Shown: positions 1-10,905 of the stretch, one piece after another
Layout: each line of letters opens with the position of its first letter
Position numbering within the stretch: the stretch's first letter is position 1
Assembly (NCBI RefSeq): GCF_051622035.1
Contig: NC_135364.1
Location: 23,496,001 to 23,560,000, forward strand
DNA from: Arctopsyche grandis
Taxonomy: Eukaryota > Arthropoda > Insecta > Trichoptera > Hydropsychidae
DNA length: 64,000 bases
Direction of reading: 5' to 3'
Made by a program: the position numbers and the translations under genes
The notes under the pieces: generated by a model
Told to the model about the DNA's origin: nothing
The model's database searches: none
Seen by the model: only the letters and a program-made list of their open reading frames with translations

Positions 1-88
1 ACGATTAATTTAATGATGAATGCAGTTAAGACTACAGTTCAGTCTGTTAATCGGAAAATAAAACTCCTATTAGTAAGAGCCGAACCAG

Positions 89-465
89 AACGGGTGACTT
101 GCGAGCAACTTGATTGGTGACTTTGTTGCGCGACGAGATCAAATGTATGCAGTTGTATGGAGCATGCCACACTGAGTAGCTTACTGGTTGGCCAAGAAAA
201 AAAATCACCCGACTAGTGAGATCGATTGCTGCTGCTCGGTCTGGTTACAGTGATTTTATTGCTCGAGTGACCAGCACGATCCCTCAAAATCTTTAGCGTT
301 GTATTGAGGGGTGCCATACTCGGTGATTAGTCGCCGGCGATTACATAGTGAGAAAATGTGTATTCATAGTTTTTTGGTTGCTTTTGGTTGCCTAAGTTGA
401 AAGACCAAGAGTAACCACGCTTGGTTGACTAAGTTACTGACCAAGTTGCTCGCAAGTCCCTTTTA
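89..465. mobile_element. MITE-like element with 17-bp inverted repeats
   Basis: A perfect 17-bp inverted repeat, GACTTGCGAGCAACTTG at 96-112 and its complement at 442-458, brackets about 370 bases that are themselves weakly palindromic. No coding potential or clear target duplication is visible. A non-autonomous DNA transposon is the simplest reading; its ends are approximate. Confidence 0.55.
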
Positions 466-487
466 CTTTTATATCTCACTAGTGGTT

Positions 488-660
488 TTAACTAGCTTTG
501 CTCGGTATTTGTAATATAAACCGCTTAAACATTGCTAAAATAAACATCTTATTTAAATTTATTTGAATATTTATGTATTAAATTTAACGTCACAGATTTT
601 ACCACCCAAACCTCACATGCTTGCATACATACATACAAAGTCTCATTCGAAATTATATAT
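488..660 (-). mobile_element. Helitron-like family D, partial
   Basis: Starts with a degraded copy of the motif GCTCGGTATTTGTAATATAA that marks the 3' end of a family repeated in both orientations through the window. It continues through the shared body to the GTATGT-rich opposite end. Full members end in GAGCGAAGCCGGGTA followed by ACTAGT, as Helitron or Helentron 3' ends do (short hairpin, then CTAG). Confidence 0.55.
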
Positions 661-1006
661 TAGATTTGCTCTGTTATATCTCAGCTTTGAGGCAAATTGA
701 GTTTGTACGATTCATGAAGTTTTTTTTAAAGAAAATGAATGATCAGATCATAATACAAACCATGAAAATCAGAACTAAAATTGAAATAGTCTTTGTATGT
801 CATTGATACTAGGACTGTCAAATCGTTAGAAAAAATAATGACTCCGATTCTAACATTATCTTACAATCCAACTAGGACTCTGATTATAAATGTGTAAATC
901 TTTTCTCTCATTAGGTTAATTTTCGAATATATCTGGAGTACTACTACGTAGTGAGCTAATAAAACATTTTTTCATTCAATATTTTTTATTTATTAATACA
1001 CTAGTG

Positions 1007-1583
1007 CAGTGGTTCTTAACCTGGGTTCGGTGATTCAATCTCAGGGGTTCGGCGGAAATTCAGCAGAGCCAGGTTCAACAGCAACTCTTCAGAACAACAA
1101 CGCTCTCAACGTTTTGGTGTCAACAAATGGTAACGTACCCTGTTATTGCTAAGAAAGCTCTGGAGATTTTCATACCGTTTGTTACAACATATCTTTACGA
1201 GCAATCCTTTTCGAGGATGCTGGACATAAAAACGAAGAAAAGGAACAGACTTTGTTGCGAAAATAACATGAGAGTGGCACTTGCCAAGGTAAAGCCTCGC
1301 ATTTCTGAACTGATCTCTGAAAGGCAACAGCAGAAGTCACACTGATTTGCAGTAAATATTCATTATTATGTTTTCGATTTTGTGTGAAAATCATGTTTTA
1401 ATGTTTTTGTTCTTTGAACACAGTGATGTTGATGCACAGTTCATTTTGTGCACCAGTAAAATATACACCTATGTTTTGAATTTGAAAAAAATCATATTTT
1501 ATTTTTCCAATTAAGAAGAGTTCGGTGAATGCGCATATGAAACTGATGGGGTTCAGTACCTCCAACAAGGTTAAGAACCACTG
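1007..1583. mobile_element. hAT element with transposase remnant and 8-bp target duplication
   Basis: The 577-bp element has 15-bp terminal inverted repeats CAGTGGTTCTTAACC and is flanked by CACTAGTG (999-1006) and CACTAGTA (1584-1591), a 7/8 target duplication of the hAT length. On the plus strand 1127-1345 encodes about 70 residues resembling the C-terminal dimerisation region of ZBED/Buster-type hAT transposases: a PFVTTYLYEQSFS-like segment, then N-RVALAKVKPRISEL. The catalytic core is missing, so it is non-autonomous. It sits right at the end of a Helitron-like element. Confidence 0.85.
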
Positions 1584-1587
1584 CACT

Positions 1588-1775
1588 AGTAGTATTACCC
1601 GGCTTCGCTCGGTATTTGTAATATAAACCGCTTAAACATGGCTAGTCTAATAGTAAACATTTGATTAAATTTATTTGAATATTCATTTGTTTTTTTTTTA
1701 TTAAATTTAACGCCACGGATTCTACGAACCAAAACTTACATACATACAACTAAGTCTCTTTCGAAATTACATGAA
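1588..1775 (-). mobile_element. Helitron-like family D
   Basis: Begins with the complement of the family 3' end (ACTAGTAGTATTACCCGGC), continues through the GCTCGGTATTTGTAATATAA motif and an AT-rich body, and fades at the 5' terminal GTCTCTTTCGAAATTACAT. It is about 190 bp, typical for the short members. Confidence 0.65.
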
Positions 1776-2020
1776 ACTGATAAAATGTACGCATTTGGCT
1801 GAGCAGATTTCAGACATACCAGGACTATCCTCAATTCGACCTAAACATGATAAAAATGTAATTTAAGTAAGAAATCGGAGCCAGTCGCTTAAATATTCGA
1901 CGACTTTGAGTCTACATCTCTGATTGATATACATTTAGTATAGGAAAAGTGAAAGTAAGGTGAGGCGAGGTGGAGGGAGAGGGAGGGGTAATGGCGTGTA
2001 GGTTAGGATAGTGTGGTGTG

Positions 2021-2028
2021 TGACGTCA
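2021..2028. promoter_or_regulatory. CRE-like palindrome TGACGTCA
   Basis: A perfect cAMP-response-element palindrome lies about 130 bases inside the putative first intron of the TFIIE beta gene, in a locally GC-rich, GA- and GTG-repeat tract (about 1960-2150). Binding is not shown; the match to the CREB/ATF consensus is exact. Confidence 0.35.
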
Positions 2029-2156
2029 CATCTCACATCTCGAGTGCGAGTGCGAGCGAGAGGGCCGTCGCGTGGATGTGTGGGTGCGAGTGAGAGCGAG
2101 AGAGAGAGAGAGAGTGGTGTTGTGGTGTTGTGGTGTTGGTGTTGGTGTCAGCTCAC

Positions 2157-2218
2157 GTCGGAGTTGAGAGGGCCTTCCTCTTGAAGGCCTCGCGCTGCCG
2201 CACCAGAGCTTCGTCCAT
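2157..2218 (-). CDS. TfIIEbeta: TFIIE beta subunit, first coding exon (partial gene)
   Basis: Reading the minus strand from an ATG at 2218 gives 20 codons with the pattern MDEALVRQREAFKRKALSTP, then AC and a GTGAGC splice donor. This matches the highly conserved start of the TFIIE small subunit (GTF2E2 family: MD, two hydrophobics, R-x-RE-x-FK, then ALSTP). TFIIE beta acts in the RNA polymerase II pre-initiation complex, where with TFIIE alpha it recruits and stimulates TFIIH. The exon ends in phase 2. I found no later exon (winged-helix core domain) between 1 and 2150, so intron 1 must run past the left edge. The surroundings are CpG-richer than the rest of the window, as expected for a housekeeping promoter. 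The call rests on 20 residues plus the donor. Confidence 0.72.
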
Positions 2219-2400
2219 CGCGATCAATCTGTCAATCGGTATCTGTCAACCGCTCACTCGACCGATGAAAGTTCACTTTCGATTCTGACAGATCGACGCA
2301 ACGACCCGACACGGTTTTGACAGTTGCCTCCCCCCTCCTTCACCCCGCCGCTTTTCTCTCATACGACTAGTGGCGCCAAACAAACCGATTGCGAACGGCC
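2219..2400 (-). promoter_or_regulatory. 5' flank and probable promoter of TFIIE beta
   Basis: Non-repetitive, GC-balanced sequence directly upstream of the TFIIE beta ATG, distinct from the AT-rich transposon DNA beyond it. No TATA box or Inr/DPE pair is convincing. It is called a promoter by position only. Confidence 0.35.
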
Positions 2401-2600
2401 ACTTCAGGTAACACTATTTGTATACACTTTTGAATAAGTTTCAACTGTTTCTGTGCAAGATGCATAATGCTCGGTAATTGGACTATTGTATGTTGTATAT
2501 TGTAGTGGATGCATAATGCTGTTGTAACAACATAGTAAAACTGCATATACGAGCGGCAAACCGAGGAAGGAAAATATATCAAAATAATTGTTACGTAAAC

Positions 2601-2640
2601 TAGTGTTGTGCCCGTTGATTTCAACGGGTGGTTTTGGAAA
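2601..2640 (-). mobile_element. Helitron 3' terminal fragment (CCCGTTGA hairpin, ACTAGT)
   Basis: The complement of CAACGGGCACAACACTAGT, a 3' end with a short CCCGTTGA/TCAACGGG stem upstream of CTAG. The same end closes the element at 20947-21796. Only the terminus remains, cut off by the palindromic element that follows. Confidence 0.55.
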
Positions 2641-2656
2641 TTTTATATCTATATTG

Positions 2657-3253
2657 GGTAAAAGTGAGAACGCTCGACAGGAAAAGCGGGGCTAGATGTT
2701 GGTTGCCATTATGCCGGCGCCAGACATGTGTTCAAAGATGTGATCAAATAAGTGTTCACATGTGTCATCATGGGCATTTGATACTATTGTCACGGGCATA
2801 TCACGGGCACATCACGGGCATTTGATACTATTGTCACATATTTGATCACTTAAGTGCGCTTTGCCGTTCCGTGTCGGTTTTTTAGCGCACATCAAAGGGA
2901 TAAACGTCTTGCGCAAACAGTTGCGCGAGCCTAGTTGATAAAATTTTTGAACATATATCTGGCAGATACAACAATATGTGACCAAATGTGTGAGCAAAGT
3001 CTTCAAAGAAGTGATCACTAGAGCCCGGAATCTGAAGGGGCTGTTTATTGTTCAAAGATTGTAAATGCATTGTTACAGGTTTGCCGAACCTTTTTTACAA
3101 AGGATTTACAACAATCGAACAATAGGCGGCACGTTTCCAGCCCCTTCAGATTCCGACCTCTAGTGATCACTTCTTTGAACTCATGTCTGGCACCGGCATA
3201 ATGGCAACCAACATCTAGTCCCGCTTTTCCTGTCGAGCGTTCTCACTTTTACC
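2657..3253. mobile_element. Nested palindromic (foldback) element
   Basis: Outer arms 2657-2728 and 3182-3253 are near-perfect 72-base inverted repeats starting GGTAAAAGTGAGAACGCTCG. A second inverted pair lies inside (about 3002-3043 and 3137-3179), giving a two-tier hairpin. No coding sequence or target duplication is seen. The ATGGGCATTTGATACTATTG segment is locally duplicated near 2770-2830. Confidence 0.7.
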
Positions 3254-3574
3254 GAAATGTTATATTAATAGAAGTGGCTTTAGGCGTCATATTGTTGTCA
3301 AGTGACGATTGTCCACAGACAATCCTAAATAATTTTAGCATCAGTCGTATTTGATGGTTGGTGCTCGACGTATGTCCGATAAAAACTTCTCTGTTTGTTT
3401 ATATTACTCGCAAGATGGGCAAGCACCAGTAAAAATTGCATAATGCATTCAAAACACACAATAAACAACATGGGATACATTTTTATAAGTAAATTGATTT
3501 GATTGTATTCCGACAACAATTATTTATTCGTAAGGGCCCTTCTATTATTATTACATTTCTCTGCATTCAAACGA

Positions 3575-3873
3575 TTACGATGGAACTTTCAGGATTTGTT
3601 GTATGCATGTCCGGGAAGCTTACTGTGAAAAAAAAAGCGGGAAAAAACCTCTTAATAATAATATTCGTAATTACGATTTTACTCACGCGAAAGTTTGAAG
3701 CGCCATCGTGTAGTCAAGGAAATATGTTCCTTGGTAACCACGTTACCAGTTGGTTTATGACGACACGGCGTTGAAGAGACGTTAGTTGAGTTCCAACCAT
3801 CATTTGAAACGGTAACATGAGCGGGAATTGCATGCCTTATTCTGGCATTGTAACGCATGCCGGGTTCAGCTAG
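3575..3873 (+). mobile_element. Helitron, GTTCAGCTAG family, 5'-truncated
   Basis: Contains the family body (TTACGATGGAACTTTCAGG; GCATGTCCGGGAAG) and ends GGGTTCAGCTAG followed by T, matching full copies elsewhere that begin TC and end CTAG. Confidence 0.65.
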
Positions 3874-3974
3874 TCATATATAAAATATCGCTATTCTGTG
3901 TGTCTGTGTATCCGAGATAACGCTCGCCGTGCTATAATTAATAGTCGTTTCGATTCGACATACATACATATGAA

Positions 3975-4210
3975 CTTTTTAAAATATTGAGTATAGGTTG
4001 GTTATCGAAAGAAAAATGTCCTAGATGTGGGATTGGGGGGGGGGGGGGGGGTAGAGGGGGGTAAAAAACTATATTTTCATGAATGAACTTGAAAATGTTT
4101 AGTCTCTCTTGTCGTCTGATCCTATTCAGAATTAAACGTTACCCCGAATTGATGTATACAAATGCTGATAAAATTTAAGAGCGGCCGAACTCCTGGGCAC
4201 GGCCCTGTAT
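3975..4210 (-). mobile_element. Degenerate DNA-transposon end with poly-G run
   Basis: Ends with GCGGCCGAACTCCTGGGCACGGCCCTG-like sequence, the complement of the terminal region of the element at 38612-39255, and shares its AGTCTCTCTTGTCGTCTG segment. A run of about 18 G lies near 4027-4050. It is followed by a short decayed RTE-tail fragment (about 4200-4270). Confidence 0.45.
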
Positions 4211-4269
4211 TAACCCATCTATCTCCCTTGTGGCCTTCCTTCTGCCCTTTTTCCACAACTTCCCTTGTC

Positions 4270-5210
4270 ATACTTATCATCATTAGTGGATTTATGTTCG
4301 TTTAAGGGCCCCCGATTGAGCAGGCGGCCTAAAATTTTTTTGATGAATTATTCTTTCGCAAATTTGATTTATTAGCATCTCGAATTTGCTGAATCTTACA
4401 AAACGCCACCCACATAATGTATTTCTCGCAAAATAAGCTGTGTATCAAAAAAAATGCTCGTTGTACATAGATGTCTTCATTGTATTATATTTCTTGTTAT
4501 GTTAAAAAAAAAAATAGTATTGTATACAAAAATAATCTAACCACATGTGTCACCTTGGGATAATTCCTGTCATAGCACATATGATTTATCTATGAGCCGT
4601 TATAATTGAAAGTTGTAAACGCAAAACTTTAAATATAATGTTTTGCGTTTAACAATATTTAAAAATACCGGTGGCCTCAAATAAGTTTATTCTGCTTTTC
4701 CGAGACTCTGGACATATCGAATCAAAAGAAGTGACAAAAATTTATGAATTAAATCAAATCGGAATAGTGTTTTTGGAACTGACGATTGGACTACCGCCAC
4801 TTTCAAATATAATGGCTCATATGTATGTATGTATGTAATAAAAAATAGTTTTTCTATACCAATCTAATACGACATCACGAAATATGAATCATTTTCTGAA
4901 GACAAAAACAGCGTTCGCTATTTTACCTAATGCATCACATTTCCGAAAAACTCCATGTTTGTATTTATTAGTCAGAATTTTTTTATATCAATACCTTTTT
5001 AATATTTTAAGAGCAATATTCATAGCCGATATTTTAGGACCATCGTCTTGAACTGTGCTAATAACGCTATACTTTCATCGGTTTCTCAAAATATCGCAGA
5101 CGATAATAAAAGTCACACACGCAAGCAAGAAGCGCGCACGTACGCATTTCCGAAAATGCATTTAGCACGGCTGTCGTCTTATTTTGCTTAAACCCGGCCA
5201 CGCAACTGGT
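4270..5210. other. AT-rich intergenic sequence, nothing recognised
   Basis: No gene-like open reading frame, exon pattern or repeat family of this window is evident. Short GTAT/ACAT microsatellite runs occur near 4820. Confidence 0.5.
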
Positions 5211-5218
5211 TTAGCGAA

Positions 5219-5261
5219 GATGATCCTTACTACCCTAGCGAAGCTGGTAGTAAGGATCATC
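5219..5261. repeat. Perfect 16-bp hairpin with GAA-capped inner stem
   Basis: GATGATCCTTACTACC (5219-5234) pairs perfectly with 5246-5261. The 11-base loop itself contains AGC-GAA-GCT, a three-pair stem closed by a GAA triloop, leaving a 2-base bulge. It stands in a GC-balanced stretch (about 5040-5400) that I do not recognise. Confidence 0.8.
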
Positions 5262-5269
5262 AACCTTAC

Positions 5270-7015
5270 TGATTCTCACTCACGTCTCCATTTGACTTTA
5301 TGTAGCATTCCGGCATTCCATTCATACGCCATCACTGGCACAACTCCCGTATGTCAACAAAAAGTGTTCCGAATAATAGGAATTGAGTTGTCATGACGCA
5401 TGTTGATTGAGATGAGGCATATTCTTTGTCATGGCTTATCTTATATTATATGTACATATACCTATATACATACATATGTGTGTATAATAAAATACGGTAC
5501 AAGACAATGAGAAAATACTTAAATATATGCAACTGGTTGCTATGTCTCACATTTTTCTGAGACATGCATTGTATTTATGTGATATTTTGGAATTCAATGC
5601 CAAGTTTTGCACCCATACCTCATTATTAAAAAACACGTTATTCGGAAACTTTTTTCAAATGGATTCCATCATAATTTCCTCTTCTTTATTACGAGTATAT
5701 TTATTGTTGCTGAGTAAGATTGAATGATCATAAAATGTATTTCTACATTTTATTTATATTACCGAGAAAATAAATCGGGTTCTTGCAAACGAGCATACCT
5801 CAATTATTTTTAATTTCTAAATATTTTCATGGTTTAGGTATATTCTGAGATTTATCGCTAAAATCTTGCCATTTGCCAAATGCATAATTGCCGAGTCCTA
5901 CTACAATGCGTTATCACAAAAATGGACTTAAAGATTTTTATTCATTCTTAGCACGTAACATTCCATTTGCTACAAAGAAATGACCCCACCTTGGACTCGT
6001 TTTCGTTGATTTGGAATGAAAAACATAGATTGTTTTTCTCGGTAAAACGTAATGCTAGTATGTATTTCAAAATTCACATGATTTTCATCTCAGGTATGTA
6101 CATTTTTAAGAAGTTTAAAGAAATTTCGTTTGCAGAAATTCAGTCTTCTGAATAATGGGTTTTCTTTTGGCTTTTATTAATCTTGTAAAAAGATTAAAAA
6201 CATTTGACACGTAATTTACACACTTATATAATTGGCCAAGCCCCTTAAAGTCACCAAATTTATTAATTTGACTGATTAGAAATAATAAAACAAAAGAATT
6301 TTAATGCAAACATTTATTTAATCAAGATTTATATCTGTATTCATATGTATCTTATGATTGTGACATGACATAAGATGACATGATTGAAAATGCGTTTCGT
6401 ATGATATTCTTTATTTCTTTATCTATGAACGGATTTAGAGACTTTACCGGATCTTAAATTAAAATCTAATAACATATAATCAATCACATTGGCTTTGCAT
6501 GTCAATCCCAATATCTTGACCATATAATAACTAATGGCGATTTTATCTTTTTTTTTATGAGCGTGTACATATGTAGATTATAAATTTACGAATTAATCCC
6601 TAAAGAAGCATTCAAGTATATATTATTTAATCCACGTCTTTAGGGTATACACATATACATTGCGCATGTTGTATTTTATTATCAAAAGTATTATAGCAGA
6701 TATTATATTTTTCCTATATTGATTTAATATTATTATGTAATTTACATGTTTATCGCGTTGATCAGATTATGATGTACATACTTACGTTAAAATGAGATAT
6801 AATCTTGATTGCAAACTAAAATGTGTTCATTGTGCATCATTTTATAAGATGAACCTGCGTATTTTATAGATATCTTTTATTGTTTTTTTTTTTTTTTTAA
6901 TTAATTTTTATATACAAAGGAAATTAATTAAGACGGTCAATCATCGATCATTGAATCTATGTATGAAATTATATGAACATACATACAATTGTAATACAAG
7001 AGCAATAATGTATCA
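5270..7015. other. AT-rich intergenic sequence, nothing recognised
   Basis: Very AT-rich with poly-T (about 6880-6900) and ATACATAT-type simple repeats. No supported gene, RNA gene or named repeat family. Confidence 0.5.
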
Positions 7016-7019
7016 ACCA

Positions 7020-7175
7020 TTTGAGCAGGGTCAGCTCAAAGGTGCAGCAGACTAGGCACGCGCCTAGGGCGCCAGAGACAATGGGCGCTGCGAATCGCCC
7101 CCATTTTTTTTAAATTTTTTTGATTATTAAATTTAAAGAAAATTGTTTTTCTTTGAACTTATAACATATTCTATA
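7020..7175. mobile_element. Fragment of a DNA-transposon end
   Basis: A GC-rich block (AGCTCAAAGGTGCAGCAGAC, then GGGCGCC) followed by AT-rich sequence has the look of a hAT-type terminus. No partner end is visible because a Helitron-like element abuts it. Confidence 0.3.
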
Positions 7176-7177
7176 CT

Positions 7178-7360
7178 AGCTGTATTAGCCGGCTTCGCTC
7201 GGTATTTGTAATATAATCGGGTTAAACATGACCAATCTAATAGTAAACATTTTATTCAATTTATTTGAATACTCATATGTTTTTTTATAAAATTGACTGT
7301 CACGAACAAACAAACATATATAGTAAGTCTCTTATAAAAAATTATATGTTCCGGGAACTT
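7178..7360 (-). mobile_element. Helitron-like family D
   Basis: Starts ACTAGCTGTATTAGCCGGC, then GCTCGGTATTTGTAATATAA, in the minus orientation of the family; about 180 bp. Confidence 0.65.
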
Positions 7361-7534
7361 CGAATCCTACGAATCGGAAAAAAGCGAATTATTTATTCGA
7401 TGGCGTTATAACAATATACTGTCGACTATTAATTAAATTGACGAAAAATACATACATACGAACAAACTTGAGTGTTTTATATGTTAGGTACAGCTGAAAC
7501 ATATGTATGTACATATATATAAATATACATATAT

Positions 7535-7926
7535 CCGGTCTCCGTGACGAGCCAGAATGTTAAATTACAGAAAACGCAAATATCGGAAGGCAAAGATCGA
7601 AAATCGAAAGATCTTAAGTGGAAAGATAAAAAAAAGGGTGCATGGTAAACGGTACATACTCACTTAATTTGCGCGAGCAGGATACAACAGGAACAAGAGG
7701 AACAGGCTTTTCCTCCCGTATTAATATGCGCGCGCAGAATACGGGAGGAAAAGCCTGTTCCTCTTGTTCCTGTTGTACCCTGCTCGTGCAAATTAAGTGA
7801 GAATGTACCGTTTACCATGCACCCTTTTTTTTTGATCTTTCGACTTGAGATCTTTCGATTTTCGATCTTTGCCTTCCGATATTTGTGTTTTCTGTAATTT
7901 AACATTCTGGCTCGTCACGTAGACCC
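7535..7926. mobile_element. Foldback MITE, nearly perfect palindrome, 8-bp target duplication
   Basis: The element is a 392-bp near-perfect palindrome. Its arms run inward from GGTCTCCGTGACGAGCC to a GC-rich core with GCGCGCGC at the tip. It is bounded by direct repeats ACATATAT at 7527-7534 and 7927-7934. Related copies lie at 18796-19347, 29714-30070 and 37217-37605. The 8-bp duplication suits the hAT or P superfamilies. No transposase is encoded; the reading frames seen are by-products of the palindrome. Confidence 0.88.
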
Positions 7927-8189
7927 ACATATATCAGGGATGGATTTGCTTCACGAAATTAGATATCTTAACCAATCATATTCGAAAGAAGAAATGTCCC
8001 TCTATAAAATTCTTCAATTCATTGTTGAATATAAATTAATGTCTTCATTACCGAATTTATTCATCTGTAATTTATTCTATTCATTTTTATACACAAAAGC
8101 GCCTATTTTAAATTTAAATTTAGTTTTTGTTTTAATATATATTCTTCAATATAAAATTTCAAAAACTTTCATGAAATTTATTGTTTAAA

Positions 8190-8640
8190 AATTTAAGAGG
8201 GGTGGGGGGGGGGGGGGGGGCTAAAATTAATATACCCTCGGGCCGGGTCTGCATGCGGGATAAAATATGGAACGTGAAAATAAATCGAAAATAGCTTCTG
8301 TAACAAGTGATAGGGCGAAAACATATAGCGATGAACGGCACACCGCGTGCATGGCTCCTCGCCGTAGGTGGTCTCCTACATTTCTTCAAACATGGGATAC
8401 ACCGTTATCGATCACTGTCAAGCAAGGATAAATACAAGCATACAATTTGACCGAAAAAGGCCCAAAGGACGCCCGGGCGTCCTATGAATGGCCGGCACGG
8501 CACTGAATGGCACGCATAATTTTTTTCGCATGTTTTTAAGTATCCAAAAAAAACCACGTGCCACATTTCGTCCATAAGAATTTTTTTTGCGGCGACTAGC
8601 GGTAGCGGGCAAAATCACAAGGCTGTGCAAATAAATACAA
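8190..8640. mobile_element. Repeat family G (DNA-transposon remnant)
   Basis: Shares TCTTCAAACATGGG, CATCACTGTCAAG-type and CGCATGTTTTTAAG segments in the same order with 49090-49390. Poly-G of about 18 bases lies near 8203-8220. No intact gene. Confidence 0.55.
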
Positions 8641-9464
8641 TAGATTATAATAAAAATCGCTCAACATTCAAACTCATGTAAAAAAATCTCCATATACTAT
8701 TAGAATAAACGTAGTACTACGTATCCCGCATTTCTCGTCAAGCTCATATGAAACGTAGTACTACGTGACCCGCTCAAGGTGTCGATGATTATTTGAATGC
8801 TTGTTCGCTATGCAAATCTACAGTTTTCTTAGTAGTTCTAAATTGCACGCCTATAACACCATCATTCATAGTACTTTAGCCTAGACAGTAGAGGGATTTT
8901 GGAAGGGATCGGAAAAAACTGCCATACAATTTTTTTTCCATACAAAAATCCCATACAAGATTTTTAAAAATTTTGAATTTCGCTCACAGTTTTAATTCTT
9001 TACTAAAAATGTAATTTGTTTTATAGATTAAAGGTAACGACATATTAATATCGTGTTTGTTCTCCGAAACACCCACTGAACATTATCGAATTCGTATGAA
9101 ACGATTTGCATGACTTGTTTTGAAGCTTGAATGATTTTTCAATTGTTTCCCCACATTCTCTTACATATGTGGGTGTGTCTTGGGCAATCTACATATTGCG
9201 CAATTATTTTCAGCCGACCTAATAAACATTCTAGTCTCTCGTCTTTTGTCGTCTCGACTATTCACAAGGCGACACGTCGTTTTTGTCAACTTTTTTTCTC
9301 CTTTTCGAACGAGTTTCGCGACCGAACCTTACGGCCAGTGATTTATCAAAAATGCATAGTCTTATCGAGAACCGGTCCGCCAAATTCAAATCACAAGCCC
9401 CAGAGATAAGAAAGGCAAGGGCCGCAGCCCGAGTGTCACAAACACGTTTTATACCTAGGACCAT

Positions 9465-9760
9465 ATGACCATATTTCCCAGGACTCAAAACGGAAGGCTG
9501 CGCAAAAAATCGTCCTCTCTTTAAAAAAAAAATGTGTTACACGCCCAAAAATTTTATAATTTCCCCCTCAAATAACCATTAATATTGTCAAGGAATTATG
9601 ATTTTGTTTTCAGAATGTGCAATTCTTGTGTACAATGAAAATAGGAACAAGATAAATGTATATAATTTATACCCGAAATGAATCGCCGCAGATTACAAAT
9701 TTTCCAAAAATTATGTGCAACTGAAAATTTTTATTTCTTTAATTTTCATTTTTTCTTTTG
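9465..9760 (+). mobile_element. Repeat family H, one end only
   Basis: Similar over about 200 bases to the left half of the element at 28956-29669 (CATATTTCCCAGGACTC; AATATTGTCAAGGAAT; CAGAATGTGCAATTCTTGTG). The other end is missing. Confidence 0.6.
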
Positions 9761-10039
9761 TTATAATTTTAACCAGAACGTACATTTTTTTAGAAGAAAA
9801 AAATGAAGCAAGATAAAAAAAATATATATAATATACCTAATGTTGTTATCTAATCTATAATTTGGAAAGAGACTTTGTATGTATGTAAATATCCTTGGTC
9901 GTCGTCGTCGTTTTCGTCGTCGTCGTCTTCGTCCGTAGATCGGTGACGTCATCGAACACGTGATTCGATTTTTTTTTTTTCGATCCATGGGCGCCGATTT
10001 GTTTTTTTCGTTTCAATGGATTCACCCCCGCGGGGGCGC

Positions 10040-10905
10040 AAAGCGAGTAGTTTCATGGGGCCCCGCCAGGGGCGCCACAAGGGGCGTAGCCCCGTGGGGC
10101 TCAAAAGGGGGCGCCACAAGGGGCGCAGCCCCGTGAAGCCCCGAAGGGGGCGCGGGGGGCCCAGCCTCATGGGGCGCAGCCCCATGGGGCTCAAAAGGGG
10201 GCGCCACAAGGGGCGCAGCCCCGTGGGGCCCCGAAGGGGGCCCGGGGGGCCCAGCCTCATGGGGCGCAGCCCCATGAGGCTCAAAAGGGGGCGCCACAAG
10301 GGGCGCAGCCCCGTGGGGCCCCGAAGGGGGCCCGGGGGGCCCAGCCTCATGGGGCGCAGCCCCATGGGGCTCAAAAGGGGGCGCCACAAGGGGCGCAGCC
10401 CCGTGGGGCCCCGAAGGGGGCCCGGGGGGCCCAGCCTCATGGGGCGCAGCCCCATGGGGCTCAAAAGGGGGCGCCACAAGGGGCGCAGCCCCGTGAAGCC
10501 CCGAAGGGGGCCCGGGGGGCCCAGCCTCATGGGGCGCAGCCCCATGGGGCTCAAAAGGGGGCGCCACAAGGGGCGCAGCCCCGTGGGGCCCCGAAGGGGG
10601 CCCGGGGGGCCCAGCCTCATGGGGCGCAGCCCCATGGGGCTCAAAAGGGGGCGCCACAAGGGGCGCAGCCCCGTGGGGCCCCGAAGGGGGCCCGGGGGGC
10701 CCAGCCTCATGGGGCGCAGCCCCATGGGGCTCAAAAGGGGGCGCCACAAGGGGCGCAGCCCCGTGGGGCCCCGAAGGGGGCCCGGGGGGCCCAGCCTCAT
10801 GGGGCGCAGCCCCATGGGGCTCAAAAGGGGGCGCCACAAGGGGCGCAGCCCCGTGGGGCCCCGAAGGGGGCCCGGGGGGCCCAGCCTCATGGGGCGCAAG
10901 CCCTA
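10040..10905. repeat. 90-bp GC-rich minisatellite, about 9.5 units
   Basis: Units repeat exactly every 90 bases (for example 10201, 10291, 10381) with only a few substitutions. Each holds two inverted GGGGC/GCCCC motifs joined by GCA. Because 90 is a multiple of three and the unit lacks stops in three frames, long open frames of 271-316 codons appear on both strands; I regard these as artefacts of the repeat. G-runs of up to six bases make quadruplex or hairpin formation likely. Confidence 0.95.

Noticed and set aside
5219..5261. A microRNA precursor
   Set aside because: The stem of 16 plus 3 pairs is too short for a typical animal pre-miRNA arm of about 22 nucleotides, and flanking pairing is absent.
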